Source: Turritopsis dohrnii (taxonomy: Eukaryota > Cnidaria > Hydrozoa > Anthoathecata > Oceaniidae). From it: a DNA stretch of 64,000 nucleotides. Shown here in pieces: positions 21,001-33,300 of the stretch; position 1 is the first letter of the stretch; each line of letters starts with the position of its first letter. Location: the NCBI GenBank assembly GCA_027922465.2, contig BQMF02000300.1, forward strand, positions 434,001 to 498,000, read 5' to 3'. The translations under genes were made by a program, and so were the position numbers. A model generated the notes under the pieces. That model did no database searches. It saw nothing but the letters and a program-made list of their open reading frames with translations, and was not told where the DNA came from.

Positions 21001-23636
21001 CACAAATCACAAAAGTATTTGATACCATCATAATTTACAATGCCAACAGTATCATCCTTTACAACCAATATCTTTTTCGGATTAAAAGACACCTCTGAAA
21101 TATCTCCGTCCTAAATTTTGCAGATTAAGTTCATTCAGCTTTAGTTTTTTTGAGAAAAAGTTTGAAATAAGAGAAGCTTACCGTACAATCTGTTGGCTGA
21201 AAACCTAAAAGGTATTTGCTAGATGATCAGGAAATGACACACACATGCTATTGAAATCTATTACTGCTATCATTATTAATATTTGTCATTCATCATGGTA
21301 AGTCCAAACGGCATTACCATGTTAGAATCTGCGAGCACTTAGGGATCTCTCCTTTGATTGGCAAAAATCTCAAATCACGCCAACAAACTGCCATTTCAGA
21401 CCACATTTTACTGTGTGATCACGTACCGTCTGTCGAGGACTTTACAGTCATAGGTTCGACCACCAACAATTATCTTTTAGAAATTAAAGAAAGTCTTCTC
21501 ATCTCTAGGGACGAACCCAAACTTAATAAGAATTGTTGTATTTATTTAATCATTAAAATATACACGGGTCATTTATCTTGTCATTGTTATTTTGTAATTT
21601 ATTCACTTCGGTTTTTATATAAAATTCGTGTCATACTGTTTTGTAAAACTATCTGATGATGCTCAGTCACAGTGTTGAGCGAAACGTTAAATAAAATTGG
21701 ACCTGTCGTAGAACTGTGTCGTTCCTTTTTCATAATTTCATTAATGGATATATCACTCAACTCATCATATTGTTATTCATCGTATTGTTTTATATAATAG
21801 AGATCAATGGACATCATTAAAAGACAATAAGACAAAGACAATAAATAGACAATAACTTCAAGGAAGTAAACTTACTAAAAGGATCTTCATCTTCAGTCCA
21901 CTTTTCTAAGTCTGATATTATTGGTTACACAGCAGATATATGTTGGCATAAATTTGAATTAAAACCTGTACACAAACATAACTATAACATTGTAGTAGAT
22001 AAACAATCCCTTTTACACTGACTGTCCAACAGCTGAAGACAATCAGTGATACTAATTCAGATACATAGGAAAACAACCAATTCCTTAATACCACAGTTAT
22101 CTTATTAGTATTCATCAATCTTCATTGATTTCTTAAATAACACAATTAAAATTAATATCAGTAAGTGTTATATAACATATACCAGGTTGAGTATAGTCAG
22201 TCATTATGTCTGAAGCATTGATAAAATTGAGTTCCTCTGGATCACAAGAACAACCATAAAGCCATGCATTTTCACCATCCTTTTTCAATATACACCTTCT
22301 CTGTATCATTATTATTTTGTTCAACTAAAACACAAATTTCATTGGCTTACTTGTTACATAACTTTTGTTAATGACATACAAATAACAAAAATGCACTTGC
22401 TTTTAATCTCATTTTGATGCCATCAAAGTCTGGAATAACAACTTTAATATAATGATCATCAATTGGCATAATTGCCTTACATTTTCTAATTTCAATTTCG
22501 TATGCAACAGAAGAGTCAAGCCTGATATTCACCTGAAATTTTAAGTATTTACTTAAGTATTTAAATGATATACTTTTTTAAACAAAATCAAAATATCAGG
22601 AGACATACAGAAAATCTATGTCCAGGGCTGTTATGGCCAGTTTCAAAGTTTTGGGAAACTTCTGGTGTATCCTCACACAATACAGTCTAAAATGTAAAAC
22701 AATATTAAAATACATAACAATTAAATGCAAAATTCATCATAATGATGGAGAATGTTAAGCTATGGACATACTGAATAGAAACTATCAATACTTGTGTCTT
22801 CATTATTGTGAACATTCACACTATTATTGGATTCCAAAATCTGAAAATGTGTTATCATATCAAAATGTTATCATGTATTTAAATTTGATAAGAATAATAA
22901 TTTTCAACTAAAACAAATCCTTGCTGATCATCAACAAAATGGTTAAAACCTGATCACCAACTATGTTGTCATCTTCAGTTGTAAGCTCCAATAATTTTGT
23001 TTGTGATGTGGCTGCTCGTCTAATTTTCATTGTACTAGTTTGTGCAGAATGGTGTGAAGTATGTTTAACTCTTGAAACGGACATGGTGGAAGACCTTTAC
23101 ATAAAATCATGGGAAAATTTTATTGAATTAACATTTTTTAATTACTCGATTATATTCAAATAATTATCCAAAGAATTTAGTTGATACAGAACAAACAATA
23201 TTGTTTGGAATAGAATATGAAATTTTTCATCCTCCTAAGTGCAACTTAGTCAAACAGAACTGATCCTTTTAAATATATACCTTATGCCAGTGAAATATAA
23301 CCTTTTGGTTAGCATTAAAGTATTATATCAACATTGGTTTGCTTAATAAATCTTTTATGTACATAAGTATAGTTTTCACTTTATTAACTTTTTATGTTAC
23401 AACTATATGGTTTAATACACAAGAGTAAAGTCACAAACAATTTTCCATGACTTAGAATTGGAAAGTTTGTGTACATACCTTTTCTTAAGAGCATTATGCT
23501 CATTGACTGCTGCATTCAAAATGGGCATCCTGGCTAGAACTGATGAATCTTCTTTAGCTAACTGCTCAACACATACTGGCACAAGAAATCCCAATTTCAT
23601 TTTTCCTTTCTTCTTTCTCTTTGTTGTAGGAGGCAT
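18071..23636 (-). CDS. HMGXB3-like protein, 16 exons, one in-frame stop
   Basis: Sixteen minus-strand exons join with matching phase into 930 codons: 23636-23479, 23094-22950, 22840-22772, 22686-22609, 22532-22401, 22324-22183, 21911-21876, 21204-21182, 21110-20654, 20434-20296, 20192-19914, 19635-19066, 18921-18782, 18681-18598, 18550-18395, 18252-18071 (TAA). The N-terminus is basic (MPPTTKRKKKGKMKLG). The later exons carry hallmark strings of the family annotated as HMG domain-containing protein 3: SCLHCGKKFEYDG, GYCCRTCGS, VVCDATGLGYQRK, LLPGIFTIYCPHG, GVCYGFQVMESQESP, VYDNACGLHTYCLNRDP, VSDRFHWKNHTGCA and NSEVNEQQNAA...LSYM. The order and C-terminal end match that family. No HMG box is seen. 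Exon 13 contains a TAA (18909-18911, codon 747) inside SFPN-stop-PVLRKRGRYVQDKE. Intron 5 uses a GC-AG boundary. With one lesion in 929 codons this is either a very young pseudogene, a read-through or edited transcript, or a sequencing error. Function is unknown; DNA-transposon ancestry has been suggested for such proteins (from memory). Confidence 0.75.
21296..21740 (+). mobile_element. 3' fragment of a Penelope-like retroelement
   Basis: The plus frame from about 21296 reads GKSKRHYHVRICEHLGISPL, then GKNLKSRQQTAISDHILLC and a segment ending LLEIKESLLISRDEPKLNKN. This is the C-terminal GIY-YIG endonuclease tail typical of Penelope-like elements. The 3' end, CTGATGATGCTCAGTCACAGTGTTGAGCGAAACG, also looks like a Penelope 3' UTR; it is followed by AATAAA. 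The reverse transcriptase is missing. The fragment lies antisense inside intron 7 of the HMGXB3-like gene, between its exons at 21876-21911 and 21182-21204. Confidence 0.75.
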
Positions 23637-25309
23637 TTTAATGATATGATTCTGTATATAAGAAAGTTGTTTTAGCAACATAGAGTACACCTATAAAACA
23701 CTTAAACAACCTGCTCAACAATTTATAACTGATCTTGAATGTCTAAACATTCAGAAATGAACACCCATAAGTTAGAATATTGGTAAACAAATGTGTTAAA
23801 CACTACTAGTATCCCAGGTAAAAACCTTTACCACTTCAAATTCCTTTGTGAGTTAAGTAGCTTATATGTTTCTGTTTTTGATAGGGGATGGAAAATCAAA
23901 TCATATTGTTGAAAGAAAAAGATCATTATATTATATTTCATCTATTTCTAAATAGACATTTATAAGATATAGAAAGATGAAATACAAAACTTCCACATTG
24001 CAGCAAATTTAGTATATATACCTTGGTTATACAAACATTTTTTCTTGATATTTGCAGCTACACAGAGAGAAAGAGACTCATTCTCCACATCAAACACCAA
24101 TTTTTCAAATTCCCTTATCTTTCTAGTTATATATTGATAATGTTAGATAATGTTACTTTTATCCCGAGTAACAACTTATTTGACAATTTTTTTACAGGTT
24201 CGATCAAAACTGCAGAAAAAAATTGAAACATCGAAACAACTGTACATGGATAAACTATTAAAATGATGAAAATGTTAACTACTGTTAAAATCATTTCTAT
24301 GCCGTCATAACTTTGAAAAATAATAATATAACCATAAAAGTATTATAATCCCATGGATACAAAAAGTAGCATGTTTAAATACAAATGAATAAATGGATAC
24401 CTTCCATCAACAATTCTCTTTGTACCATGGTAAAATTTGATGGGAATGTAAATGTTCCAAATGAATGGGTTCTTCATCAGTCCACAACATCATGATTTAA
24501 ACCATGAGTTTCTTTTCTTCAAGTTTTTACTATTAATATATGCATGGAAATTTTTATAGTCTAAAGAAAAATCATTTGAATGAGTAATTATGCAGAAGTC
24601 TATTGACAAACATCTGTCTCTATATAGCCATTTAAAAGAAAAGGAAACCACTGATATAAATCTGTATTAATCTGATATTGATAAACAGTTTGTGCCCTTG
24701 TTGATAGTCGCAGATGAGAAATCAGTGGTGTGGAGAAGAGAGCTAGATTTTTCTAGGAAAGATCCAGAGTTACATCTGAAATTGTGGAATCATTTTAATT
24801 ATCGTAAAAAACATTAACATCTTCTTCAATAACTAATAGCACAAAAGAGTAAAAACCTTTCACTATTGATGTATATATGTAAATAGACCGTATCTTTTGT
24901 GCAAAAATCAGTTTAAAGCACTCTCCAATGATCTTAGGGAGGAGAAGAATAAAGGGAAACTACATTTTTCTCCATCTATCTATCTATATAATATTTTAGT
25001 AACATTAGGTACAAAGGCCCATTCTTGTTACACAAAATAAATTAGAAATAGAAATTATTAATAATACTTTGGGTATATGATAATGTTCAAATAAAATATT
25101 TAAGTATAAAAATAAACTTAGACCGGTGCACAAGGACCACCAAGTGTTTAGGAGGAGGCTCACAATTTGACCACAGGCATGGATGCAAAAGGGAAAAAAT
25201 TACAGACTAACAAGGATTGGAATATGTGCAGGCGTAGGTATAATAGAGTCAAAGTAATTAGATAGAATGATGATGTCTTGGTTAATGGCAATTAGACAAA
25301 ACAACTGAA
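23637..25309. other. No supported gene
   Basis: AT-rich DNA upstream of the HMGXB3-like start codon, presumably including its promoter. No ORF or repeat that I can support. Confidence 0.5.
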
Positions 25310-25580
25310 TTCATACTAAGAATGACGAAATTCGATATTGAGAAGTTCATTGGGGAGTTCATTCCACCTAGAAGTTGTGTTTGGGATAAATGAGTTTGAA
25401 TAACCAAGGCACTCTACCATGGATATTTTGGAATTTCAAACAGGCTCTTGATCGCTTTGGGAGGATATATAAATGTTTCAATGGCAACCTTCCCTTGGAT
25501 GGTTTTAAGTAGCATAATGAGCGAATCGACTCTTTTGTGTGTGTTTCAATGGAAACCCATTTTAACTTTCCAATCATAGA
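25310..25580 (-). pseudogene. Relic of a non-LTR reverse transcriptase C-terminus
   Basis: On the minus strand, YSNSFIPNTTSRWNELPNEL is readable near 25420-25340. It matches the conserved FxPRTxxxWNxLP motif near the end of Jockey/CR1/L2-type reverse transcriptase ORFs. Upstream, in another frame, VDSLIMLLKTIQGKVAIE resembles the preceding helical segment. Stops and shifts separate the parts. The 151-codon open frame over the same bases is a shadow. Confidence 0.45.
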
Positions 25581-26377
25581 CGATGGACTGGAGTCCCACA
25601 ACCAATCACCATAAACAAACCAAGATTTTAGGTTTAGAAAGGTGAAATGCATTGATAAATCCTTCCTTTGTGTGTATAATCTATCATTAAGAAACTCTTC
25701 TAACAATGAGCTTTTTGTACCACACATTTTTGATGAACGAACGGTCTCTGTAAGATCAGCAGGAACAAAAGTTTTGTTCTTACTTATGAATGCGAAAATA
25801 ACGCACAAAAAAAGTGGTTGCAAAGAGGGATTCGCAGGAGATTCTTTCCGTTTCCCCCCACTACAATTTCTGTCTAATCGAGATGCACTAATGTGATCAT
25901 ACTTTGTCAGACCCCCAAAAGAGCTATCGAAAGTGTTGTAGTAAGCTATAATATAAACAAGAAATTAAACATGTTGACTGTAGCATGAGGTGTTTTGAAC
26001 ACGATGATCTATATATATAAATAGTTTTTTGTCTCCTCGACTAAACATTATATTAATACACAAAATTTCCATTGCTAAAGTACTCAACAAATAGTCAGTT
26101 TCTATTCTTCTGTCCCAATACATTCCCTTCTTGGCAACACTGTCAGAATGAAGGTCACATATGGCGCTTAACAAAAAGCGCTCAATTTGTATTGAACGGC
26201 TTTAGCTTCTGATAGAAATTCAATACAAATTAAAATCTTAGTGGAAATTCCTAAGAACTAAAGGGTAGATAATTAAAAAACACCATAAATCTACACGAGA
26301 AGCTCTGATCTGAAAGCCAGTATATTATACCATGAACTAGTATACCGCATCTTCAATCGCCATTATGCAAAAACGGT

Positions 26378-28718
26378 TTACTTAAGGTCCGCAAGCATGC
26401 AAGTTTGCCGCCTTGGTTCTTCTCTTGGTTCTGTTCGGAATCCGATCTCTTTTTTACCTCGTTTAAATACAGCTGGTTTAAGTTCAGCCTTCTGTAGGTC
26501 CATATGTAGGGACTCTATCTCAAGATCCTTTTTTGCAAGCTCTAGCAAGTTTTTGAAAAAGGCTTTTCATTTACGTTGTCGAGATTTCGTTTTTTATTTT
26601 TCTTGGCTTTACCTTCACAAGTTCGTGAATGTTTTCTAAATAACTTGACAATGAAATAATATGTATCTTATTAAGAGGCAGTTATGACTGGAGTAGAGTT
26701 ACTTTTGTTTGTTTATCATCAACTTTATCATCTCTAACAACCCATTAAGTGTAGACGGAGATGTTAGCTGTATTTAATCTCTGGATGAAAATCCTTGCAA
26801 ACAATTCAGTCTGTTATCTGAATTCTAACATTTCTATCCCAACCAGTACAAGGCGTCGTTTAGACGTCTTTATCTAATCTAAATTACGTCTTCCGAAAGA
26901 CGTCTTTACGAAATGTTAAGTAATTACTTAAAAAGATGACGAACAGATGTGATGTTTATTGAAGCCTATGAAACAATTACCCGTTGCATATTAATCCAGT
27001 ATTTTGATTCAGACGGTTACATATCAAAAAATCCAAACAGAAAAGTTTATATTTATACGATTTAAAGTTTTTTACGTTGTTAAGGAAATCGAAAAAAAAC
27101 AAACAAACAAACAAACAAAAAACAATTAAAAATGACAAATCAACACCTGCTTATTCCACAAATGGCTTGGTCAACCTGTTGTGCAGTAGTGTTGACTTGT
27201 GGCGAATTTGGCAGACTATAAGTAACGAAACAGAGATAATGAAATTAAGAAATTAATTAAATTCCCCATCTATTATCGTAAGCACTCTAATAAAGCAATA
27301 AATGCCAATTAGATTTTTGAAATAAACGCCCCTCTTTTTTAAGTGCCCTCATTATTTAAGACTACTGAAATGAGATAAAACACTAACTTGATTTCTTGTT
27401 CAATTTCTTCAGTTGCACTACCATTACTGATGTTGCTGAAATCAAGTCTAAAAATGAAATAGAACAACTGGTAACACAAATTTTGAGATATAATTGTTTG
27501 ATGAGTTGGTAATTATTAGGTAAATAATTGTTTGAATATAAGCAATATAAACTAGTTTACCTGCTTGGAGATTTCCATGATGGAGATGAGAAACTCGGAC
27601 AAAATCGAGGTAAACTAAATCTAAAATATAACTTGGTTGTCAATGTTTGATTTAACTGCTCTAGATTCATTATGAATCGATCAATTTACAATCGATTTAT
27701 AAATCAGTAAAGAATTACCTTGATGCATCCTTTGTCGCTTTTTTCACCCTTGATGATGACTGATGATTCACTTGGACTTTGCTAAGGCGAGATATAAAAA
27801 AAATATACATAGAAAGTTAGGAAAATAAAAGATACTAGCCGCCAAGGCGGCGTCGCTCGCCGCCCAGGTTCAGCCTGCGTTGTGTCACCTCCCAAAGAGT
27901 TCACGAAATATGGAATTAAGGAATTGACAATAGAAAGTGTCACCATCTTGTAGAGCTCGAAATTCGGAACAAGAAAGTGCATGGGATCATATGTCTATGA
28001 CGCACCGTTACGGAGATATCGTCGATCAAAGATTTTGATGACGTCACACACCCGTCGCAAAAAACATTTGGCCTAAATTTTTTCGTCACCCCATAACCTG
28101 TATCGCGGACCCCAAAAAACGTCAGTTATCCCTATTGGTTATCGAGATAATTTTCCCTAAACGTCACATTCGATTAGGGTCTCAATACAATGGTTTCACA
28201 CTGACGTCGCGCACAAGAAGAGAAATAATTTATGTGTGATCTTATATTGCTGACTCTCTTTCGCAGTTCACATCTACCATTTTGCGTAACAGACAAACGG
28301 ACAGAGAATCGGCTATTAATATATAGATAATGATTTGATGAAAACCTCATGTGAACAGAAGAAAGACTTTTCACTGCTCATTACACACTTGGTCCACTTA
28401 CACAGCTTTTGCATTTTCACGCAAAGCTGCAACACACATCACCTAAGTAATGTGCTGGACTCAAAGTAGCAACAAGAGCAAAATTAAGAAAGGAAATACG
28501 TCTTGGTAGTCCATTACATACTTGGTCCAAGCTTTTGCATTTTCACACAAAGCTGCAACACACATCACTTTATCAATGTGCTGGACTCTAAGTAGCAATG
28601 AATGGGCAACAACAAAAAGACAATAAGACAAAGCAATTATTCAAAATAATAAAAGAGATGCTAAAATCATTTACCTGTTTTTACCATAAAAGTTGTTCGA
28701 AGTAAGCTCGTTCGACAT
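26378..28718 (-). CDS. Gene of small symmetrical phase-2 exons
   Basis: I do not recognise the product. Exons on the minus strand: 28718-28675 (ATG, MSNELTSNNFYGKN), 27781-27719 (63 nt), 27620-27561 (60 nt), 27447-27388 (60 nt), 27215-27147 (69 nt), then a terminal exon from about 26626. All four internal exons are multiples of three and every junction is phase 2. The encoded chain is Ser/Lys-rich, then acidic (GSATEEIEQEI), then Gln/Asn-rich. The last exon reads KHSRTCEGKAKKNKKR, and after an apparent 1-nt shift continues as LLELAKKDLEIESLHMDLQK (coiled coil) and KKEIGFRTEPREEPRR to a TAA at 26378-26380. The last segment is shared with the exon at 2227-2387. Intron 1 contains a Helitron and a tandem duplication. 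The donor of exon 5 (GTGTTG) is weak. Confidence 0.55.
27835..28327 (-). mobile_element. Non-autonomous Helitron (493 bp)
   Basis: Same ends as the copy at 11908-12761: minus-strand A|TCTATATATTAATAGCCG start, GCCGCCTTGGCGGC hairpin and CTAG|T finish. The subterminal regions also match (TACGCAAAATGG..., GGGCGGCGAGCGACGCC), while the centre is shorter. It inserted in intron 1 of the symmetrical-exon gene. Confidence 0.85.
28385..28605. repeat. Two-copy tandem duplication of about 130 bp
   Basis: The sequence around GCTTTTGCATTTTCACGCAA near 28408 recurs near 28530 with a few changes, and both copies continue into AAAGCTGCAACACACATCAC and GTGCTGGACTC. On the minus strand each copy has an exon-like piece after GTGTTGCAG, encoding LRENAKA, but the phase does not fit the host gene. 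Confidence 0.6.
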
Positions 28719-29045
28719 TTTTTCGTTTAAATGGCGGATTTAGAAGAAAATAAAAAGCAATCAGAAAAAGGGTCCACACTCGTTTGACAGAGAGATGAAA
28801 GGGAAGATTTTGGCGCGAAATAGACGATTTAAGCTGCCAAAAATTGGGACTGGTCATCTTTGCAAAAGTTGTTTCAGATAACATTTGGCATTTTTGGCTG
28901 GGGAAGTGAAGTCAATAATTCTTGGGCCCAGGTTCTTTGTTTATATTTACGTGAACTTTAAAACAAACAGATTTTTTGTCCTGAAAGCATCAAAGGAAAC
29001 TTGTGCTGATTTTCATAGAGAACTTAAGAATGTACCTGTAAAAAC

Positions 29046-29364
29046 ATGGCTGCACCATCAGGTTAGTATTCAACTCGTTCGTGGCTTAACATTATCTTGA
29101 TTCGATCTAAACCTTATGCACTTCCTGCTTGGTAAACAGTGAAAATTATCCGTCGTCTTTCATTCGTGGTATGTATATATGCAACTTACATTATCAATAG
29201 GCTTGTATCATTTTCCTATTTTCTTACACACAGGTCATCAAAGATATTGTCAACATTGTAAAGAATGGTTGTTGAGGTCTTGTTTTTATGTACATAAATC
29301 AAAGTATTTCAAAAATGGTATTTGGGATGAATTAGGTCTGTATGATAATATTATCACGCGTTAA
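29046..29364 (+). CDS. Short zinc-binding exon pair, CACTA N-terminal type
   Basis: ATGGCTGCACCATCAG followed by GTTAGT gives a first exon (29046-29061, MAAPS). It splices in phase 1 to an exon starting at 29234 that encodes HQRYCQHCKEWLLRSCFYVH and more, ending at 29364 unless a donor near 29332 is used. The CxxC...H pattern with this spacing is typical of the N-termini of animal EnSpm/Tnp2 transposases and related host proteins. No downstream transposase is present before the next element, so this is a solo fragment or the start of a gene I cannot follow. The start codon lies 328 bp from that of the divergent gene ending at 28718. Confidence 0.45.
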
Positions 29365-30019
29365 AACAATAATTTTATTAAATCAAATAACATTAAGCCT
29401 AGAGCAAATGAATAAAACTTTATCATACATGTCGAATTAATTAACAACATCAATACAGACGAGATGATTTAGCTAATTTTTCAAACGATATTTTTTGTTC
29501 GAACGACAATAATGTTCTAATTGAGTTCGATGTTAATGTATCAAATCTTAAACGAAACAATTTTATTCAATTTAACCTAAGCTTTACCTCAACAACTGCT
29601 GTCGATGTATTTTTCTCAATCCAATTCTTGAATGCGATTTTTCTAGGTTTGAAAATGTATTTTGTAATGAAATAAAAAAACAAATTAAATACACAATCCA
29701 TAACTTTTCATTTTTCACCTTTTTCTCTCTTTTAAGAAGAGAGTTTCATGTGTTCTTCTTAACAAGTTTCAATCCGTTTATGAGAAATGGGCAAATTTTT
29801 CTTAACTGCTTTTGGGAGAAAACAGGGAAAACACCCCTTAACAAAGTGAGATATTTTTTCCAAAATGTAGGGCACTTTTAGGACATCGTATTAAAGTTTT
29901 GAGAAATAGAAAACATTTTCTCTATATCAATACAGGCGAATCACTAAGTCTGCAGTGATAGTAAATCAGTCCAATTAAGTCTAGTATTACCTAAGTGGAT
30001 AAAATTTCTAATGGAATTA

Positions 30020-30365
30020 ATTTTGTGTGCGGATGAAATTTTTGATTTTCATGGAAAATTTGGCGTGGATTTAACTTTGCGGACAAGCGAAAAAAAAGGT
30101 ATTTCTGACAGAAATCAAAATTTTAACAAAACAACTGTTTACCTAACATTTATTTACGATAAAATCAAAATCAATTCTCACTTTTTCAACTTCAATAGTT
30201 TCTTTCCTCACCGTGTTCTTCACTGCTTTTGTCAACTTCCTCCTATGTTTTAAAAAATTTAATTTTGCGTTTGCCTGAAATCTTATTGATTTCGCGTAGA
30301 TATAAGTTTGCAGGGTTTGTTTTGCAAAAACCGCAAAATTTAATCCACGCGAAATTTTATCCACA
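30020..30365. mobile_element. MITE-like element with imperfect inverted ends
   Basis: GCGTGGATTTAACTTTGCGG (30063-30082) is inverted as CCGCAAAATTTAATCCACGC (30331-30350), and similarity extends outward through GATGAAATTT / AAATTTTATCC. The arms are imperfect and no target duplication was found. The non-LTR retrotransposon begins directly at the right end. Confidence 0.5.
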
Positions 30366-33300
30366 AGGCATCCAGCGTCCGGCGGGGTCAGTCTTGCTTA
30401 ATGGAGGGGAAGGCTTCTTCAGCTTTGGTTGGTAACCTTCCTAGAGATGGTGTCTCTATAAAATCACCTGGTTGGCAAACCATAATTGTCTTTAGGGGCA
30501 GGTAGAGATACCACCTGGTCTAGTACCCCTACTTCGTCTGCTAGTGTAGATGTGCTGCTTGCAGTGCTATATCTACTCTAGGATGATGAACACCGGTCTC
30601 CTTGTTGCACTTGACTGTCTGACAAATGCTTGAGTCTATTTTCAATACTGCTTAGTTATCTATGTTGAGGGTGTTAGGATAGTAGTTTTACCTGATTGCT
30701 ACTTTGCCGACTGGTAGTACATGAGCCCGAACTCTTTGCTACCTACTTAGAGAGGCTGCTCTATCAACAGTCGAAGAATGGCGTTGCAGTAGTAGTGCCA
30801 AGTTGCGCTTGGACGGCACCCTGCTGCTGTAACGGTTTGCATCCTTAGAGGCCACAGCATTGCTTTTGTTACGACAATAGGTTCACAGCTAACAGCAAAC
30901 CTATATTCAAATGATCCTCTAGCACGAGCTCTCCAGCCAACACAACTTTGGATTTCTTTCTCCTCATTATGAAAAAAATGTCAAATTCTAGTAAATCTAA
31001 ATCGGGTACTCGTAAATCGCCAACGTCTTTCTCACTTTCCTTCTCTAATATTCATGGACTTCGTGGGAACTTCTCTCATTTGGAATCTTTTCTAGCCAAC
31101 TCATCTCCTGACATTCTTGCTATTTGTGAAACTAATCTTAACCCTTCTATTAGCTCTTCTGACTTCGATGTACCTGGCTATCTTCTTATTAATCCGCAAG
31201 AACACATGTATTCTTATGCACGGCCTTGGTATCTATGTTCGTGACTGTCTTCCTGTCAGTCGTCAATTGAATCTTGAATCTCCTGACGAATCTTTCATCT
31301 ATCTACGTGTATCTCTCTTGCATTCAACTAGTTATCTTTTCTTTGTGGATCGCTCCCCATCTTCTCAGTCGTGCAGTGTCATCAATTCTATCTCGGAAAA
31401 TATTGATAAAGCTCTCATATCTCACCCTTCTGCTAATATCTTTGTGTTTGGTGATCTCAATATTCATCATGCTGACTGGTTACCTTTCTCACACACTACC
31501 TCCCTATCTGGCATTGACACTTTCAACTTTGCTATCTTTCACTCTCTTACTCAGCTTGTGAACTCTCCCACTCGCTTATCTGATCGAGCTGATCAGGAGC
31601 CTTCTTTACTTGACCTATTCCTTTCGTCTAACCCAAACATTTGCAAAACATCAACATCTGCTCCTTTAGGTAATTCGGATCATTCTGTTGTCAACGTAGC
31701 CATTGACTTTAATTCCGCTTGCCCACTCGATCCACCTATTCATCGCAAACTTTATTCATACCATTGTGGTGACTGGGACAGCTTTCGAGATTTGATTCGT
31801 GACCTGCCGGTTGATCATATCTTTGCCTGTGATGCAGAGAGGTGTGCAGTGGAGATCTCTTCTTGGCTTCAGGTTGGTATTGATGAATTTGTTCCTTCTC
31901 GTAAATATCAGGTTAAACCTCACTCTACACCCTGGTTCTCTCCTGCCATTTCTGATGCAATTGCCCATCATAATCATTTTTTCCATCGATATCAACGTTG
32001 TAGTAGTGAAGACAACAGGCGTCTTTTCACCAAAGCTCGCAACGACTGTAAAAAAGTCATTGAGGAGGCTAAACGCACCTATCGAAATCTGGTCCATGAT
32101 TGGCTTATATCTGAATCTATTGGGTCTCGTGATTTCTGGCGTATCTATCGGAGCTTTTCTAATAAGGGTAAGTCTTTGATCCCACCACTCTTCAACGGTC
32201 CTGAGGTGTTGACATCTGCTGTTAGTAAGGCGGAGCTCTTTGCTAAACAGTTCAGCAGGAACTCCACCCTTGATGACACTGGTCATGTTTTGCCCGATAT
32301 TGACTTCAGAACCGACGTGGTTTTGTCTTCTCTGAACATAACTCCTAAGATGGTTTCGGATGTTATTAGTTCTCTTGACTCTTCTAAGGCTACTGATCCC
32401 GATGGAATCCCTGTAATCGTTCTGCAAAAATGCTTGCCTGAACTCTCTCCCATACTCTGTAGGCTATTCAGGAAGTGCATTGATGAATCTTGTTTTCCTT
32501 CTTGTTGGAAGATTGCTTCGGTTGTGCCTGTTTTCAAAAACTCTGGTGAGAGACTGGACCCTTTATTCTATCGTCCTATTAGTCTTCTCTCTATTATAAG
32601 TAAGGTCTTCGAATCATTGATCAACTCTTCCATCACCCATCATCTAGAATCTCTTCATCTGTTCTCTGATCACCAGTATGGTTTCCGTTCTGGTCGTTCC
32701 ACTGCTGATGCTCTGACCGTCATCTCCGAACGTATATGTCAGTCCCTCAATGCTTGTGGTGAGACACGTGCTACTGCTCTTGACATCTGCAAGGCATTCA
32801 ACAAGGTTTGGCATTGTGGCTTTCTTCACAAGTTGAAGTCTTATGGCATTTCTGGTTCACTTTTGAATCTTATTAAGTCCTTTCTCAGTGGCAGGAGTAT
32901 TAAGGTGGTTCTCGATGGTCATTCGTCTTCTTCTTACTCCATTAATTCAGGGGTGCCTCAAGGTTCTGTCCTTGGTCCAACCCTCTTTCTCATTTTCATC
33001 AACGACCTTCCTGATTGTATTCTCTGTAAACTTGCTATCTACGCTGACGACACTACTCTTTACTCGTCTCTTGAAAGGACTAAGGACTTGTTTGATAAGG
33101 TTGAAATGGCTGCTGACTTGGAGGACGATCTTGGGACAGTAGTTGAATGGGGTCAGAAATGGTTTGAAAACTAAGGTTCTCTCTATTAATCATTTCAGGG
33201 ACCCTGTAATTCCTTCTGTTCTTATGAATGGAAGTGAGCTTGCAGAGTCATCTCAGGTTCGTCTTTTAGGTTTAACCTTCACAAAGAATTTCACATGGAA

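Noticed and set aside
25368..25823. 151-codon minus-strand ORF as a gene
   Set aside because: Its frame does not carry the motifs; the neighbouring frames hold reverse-transcriptase remnants, so this is a decayed element.
31756..32427. 223-codon minus-strand ORF
   Set aside because: It is the antisense of the reverse transcriptase coding region.
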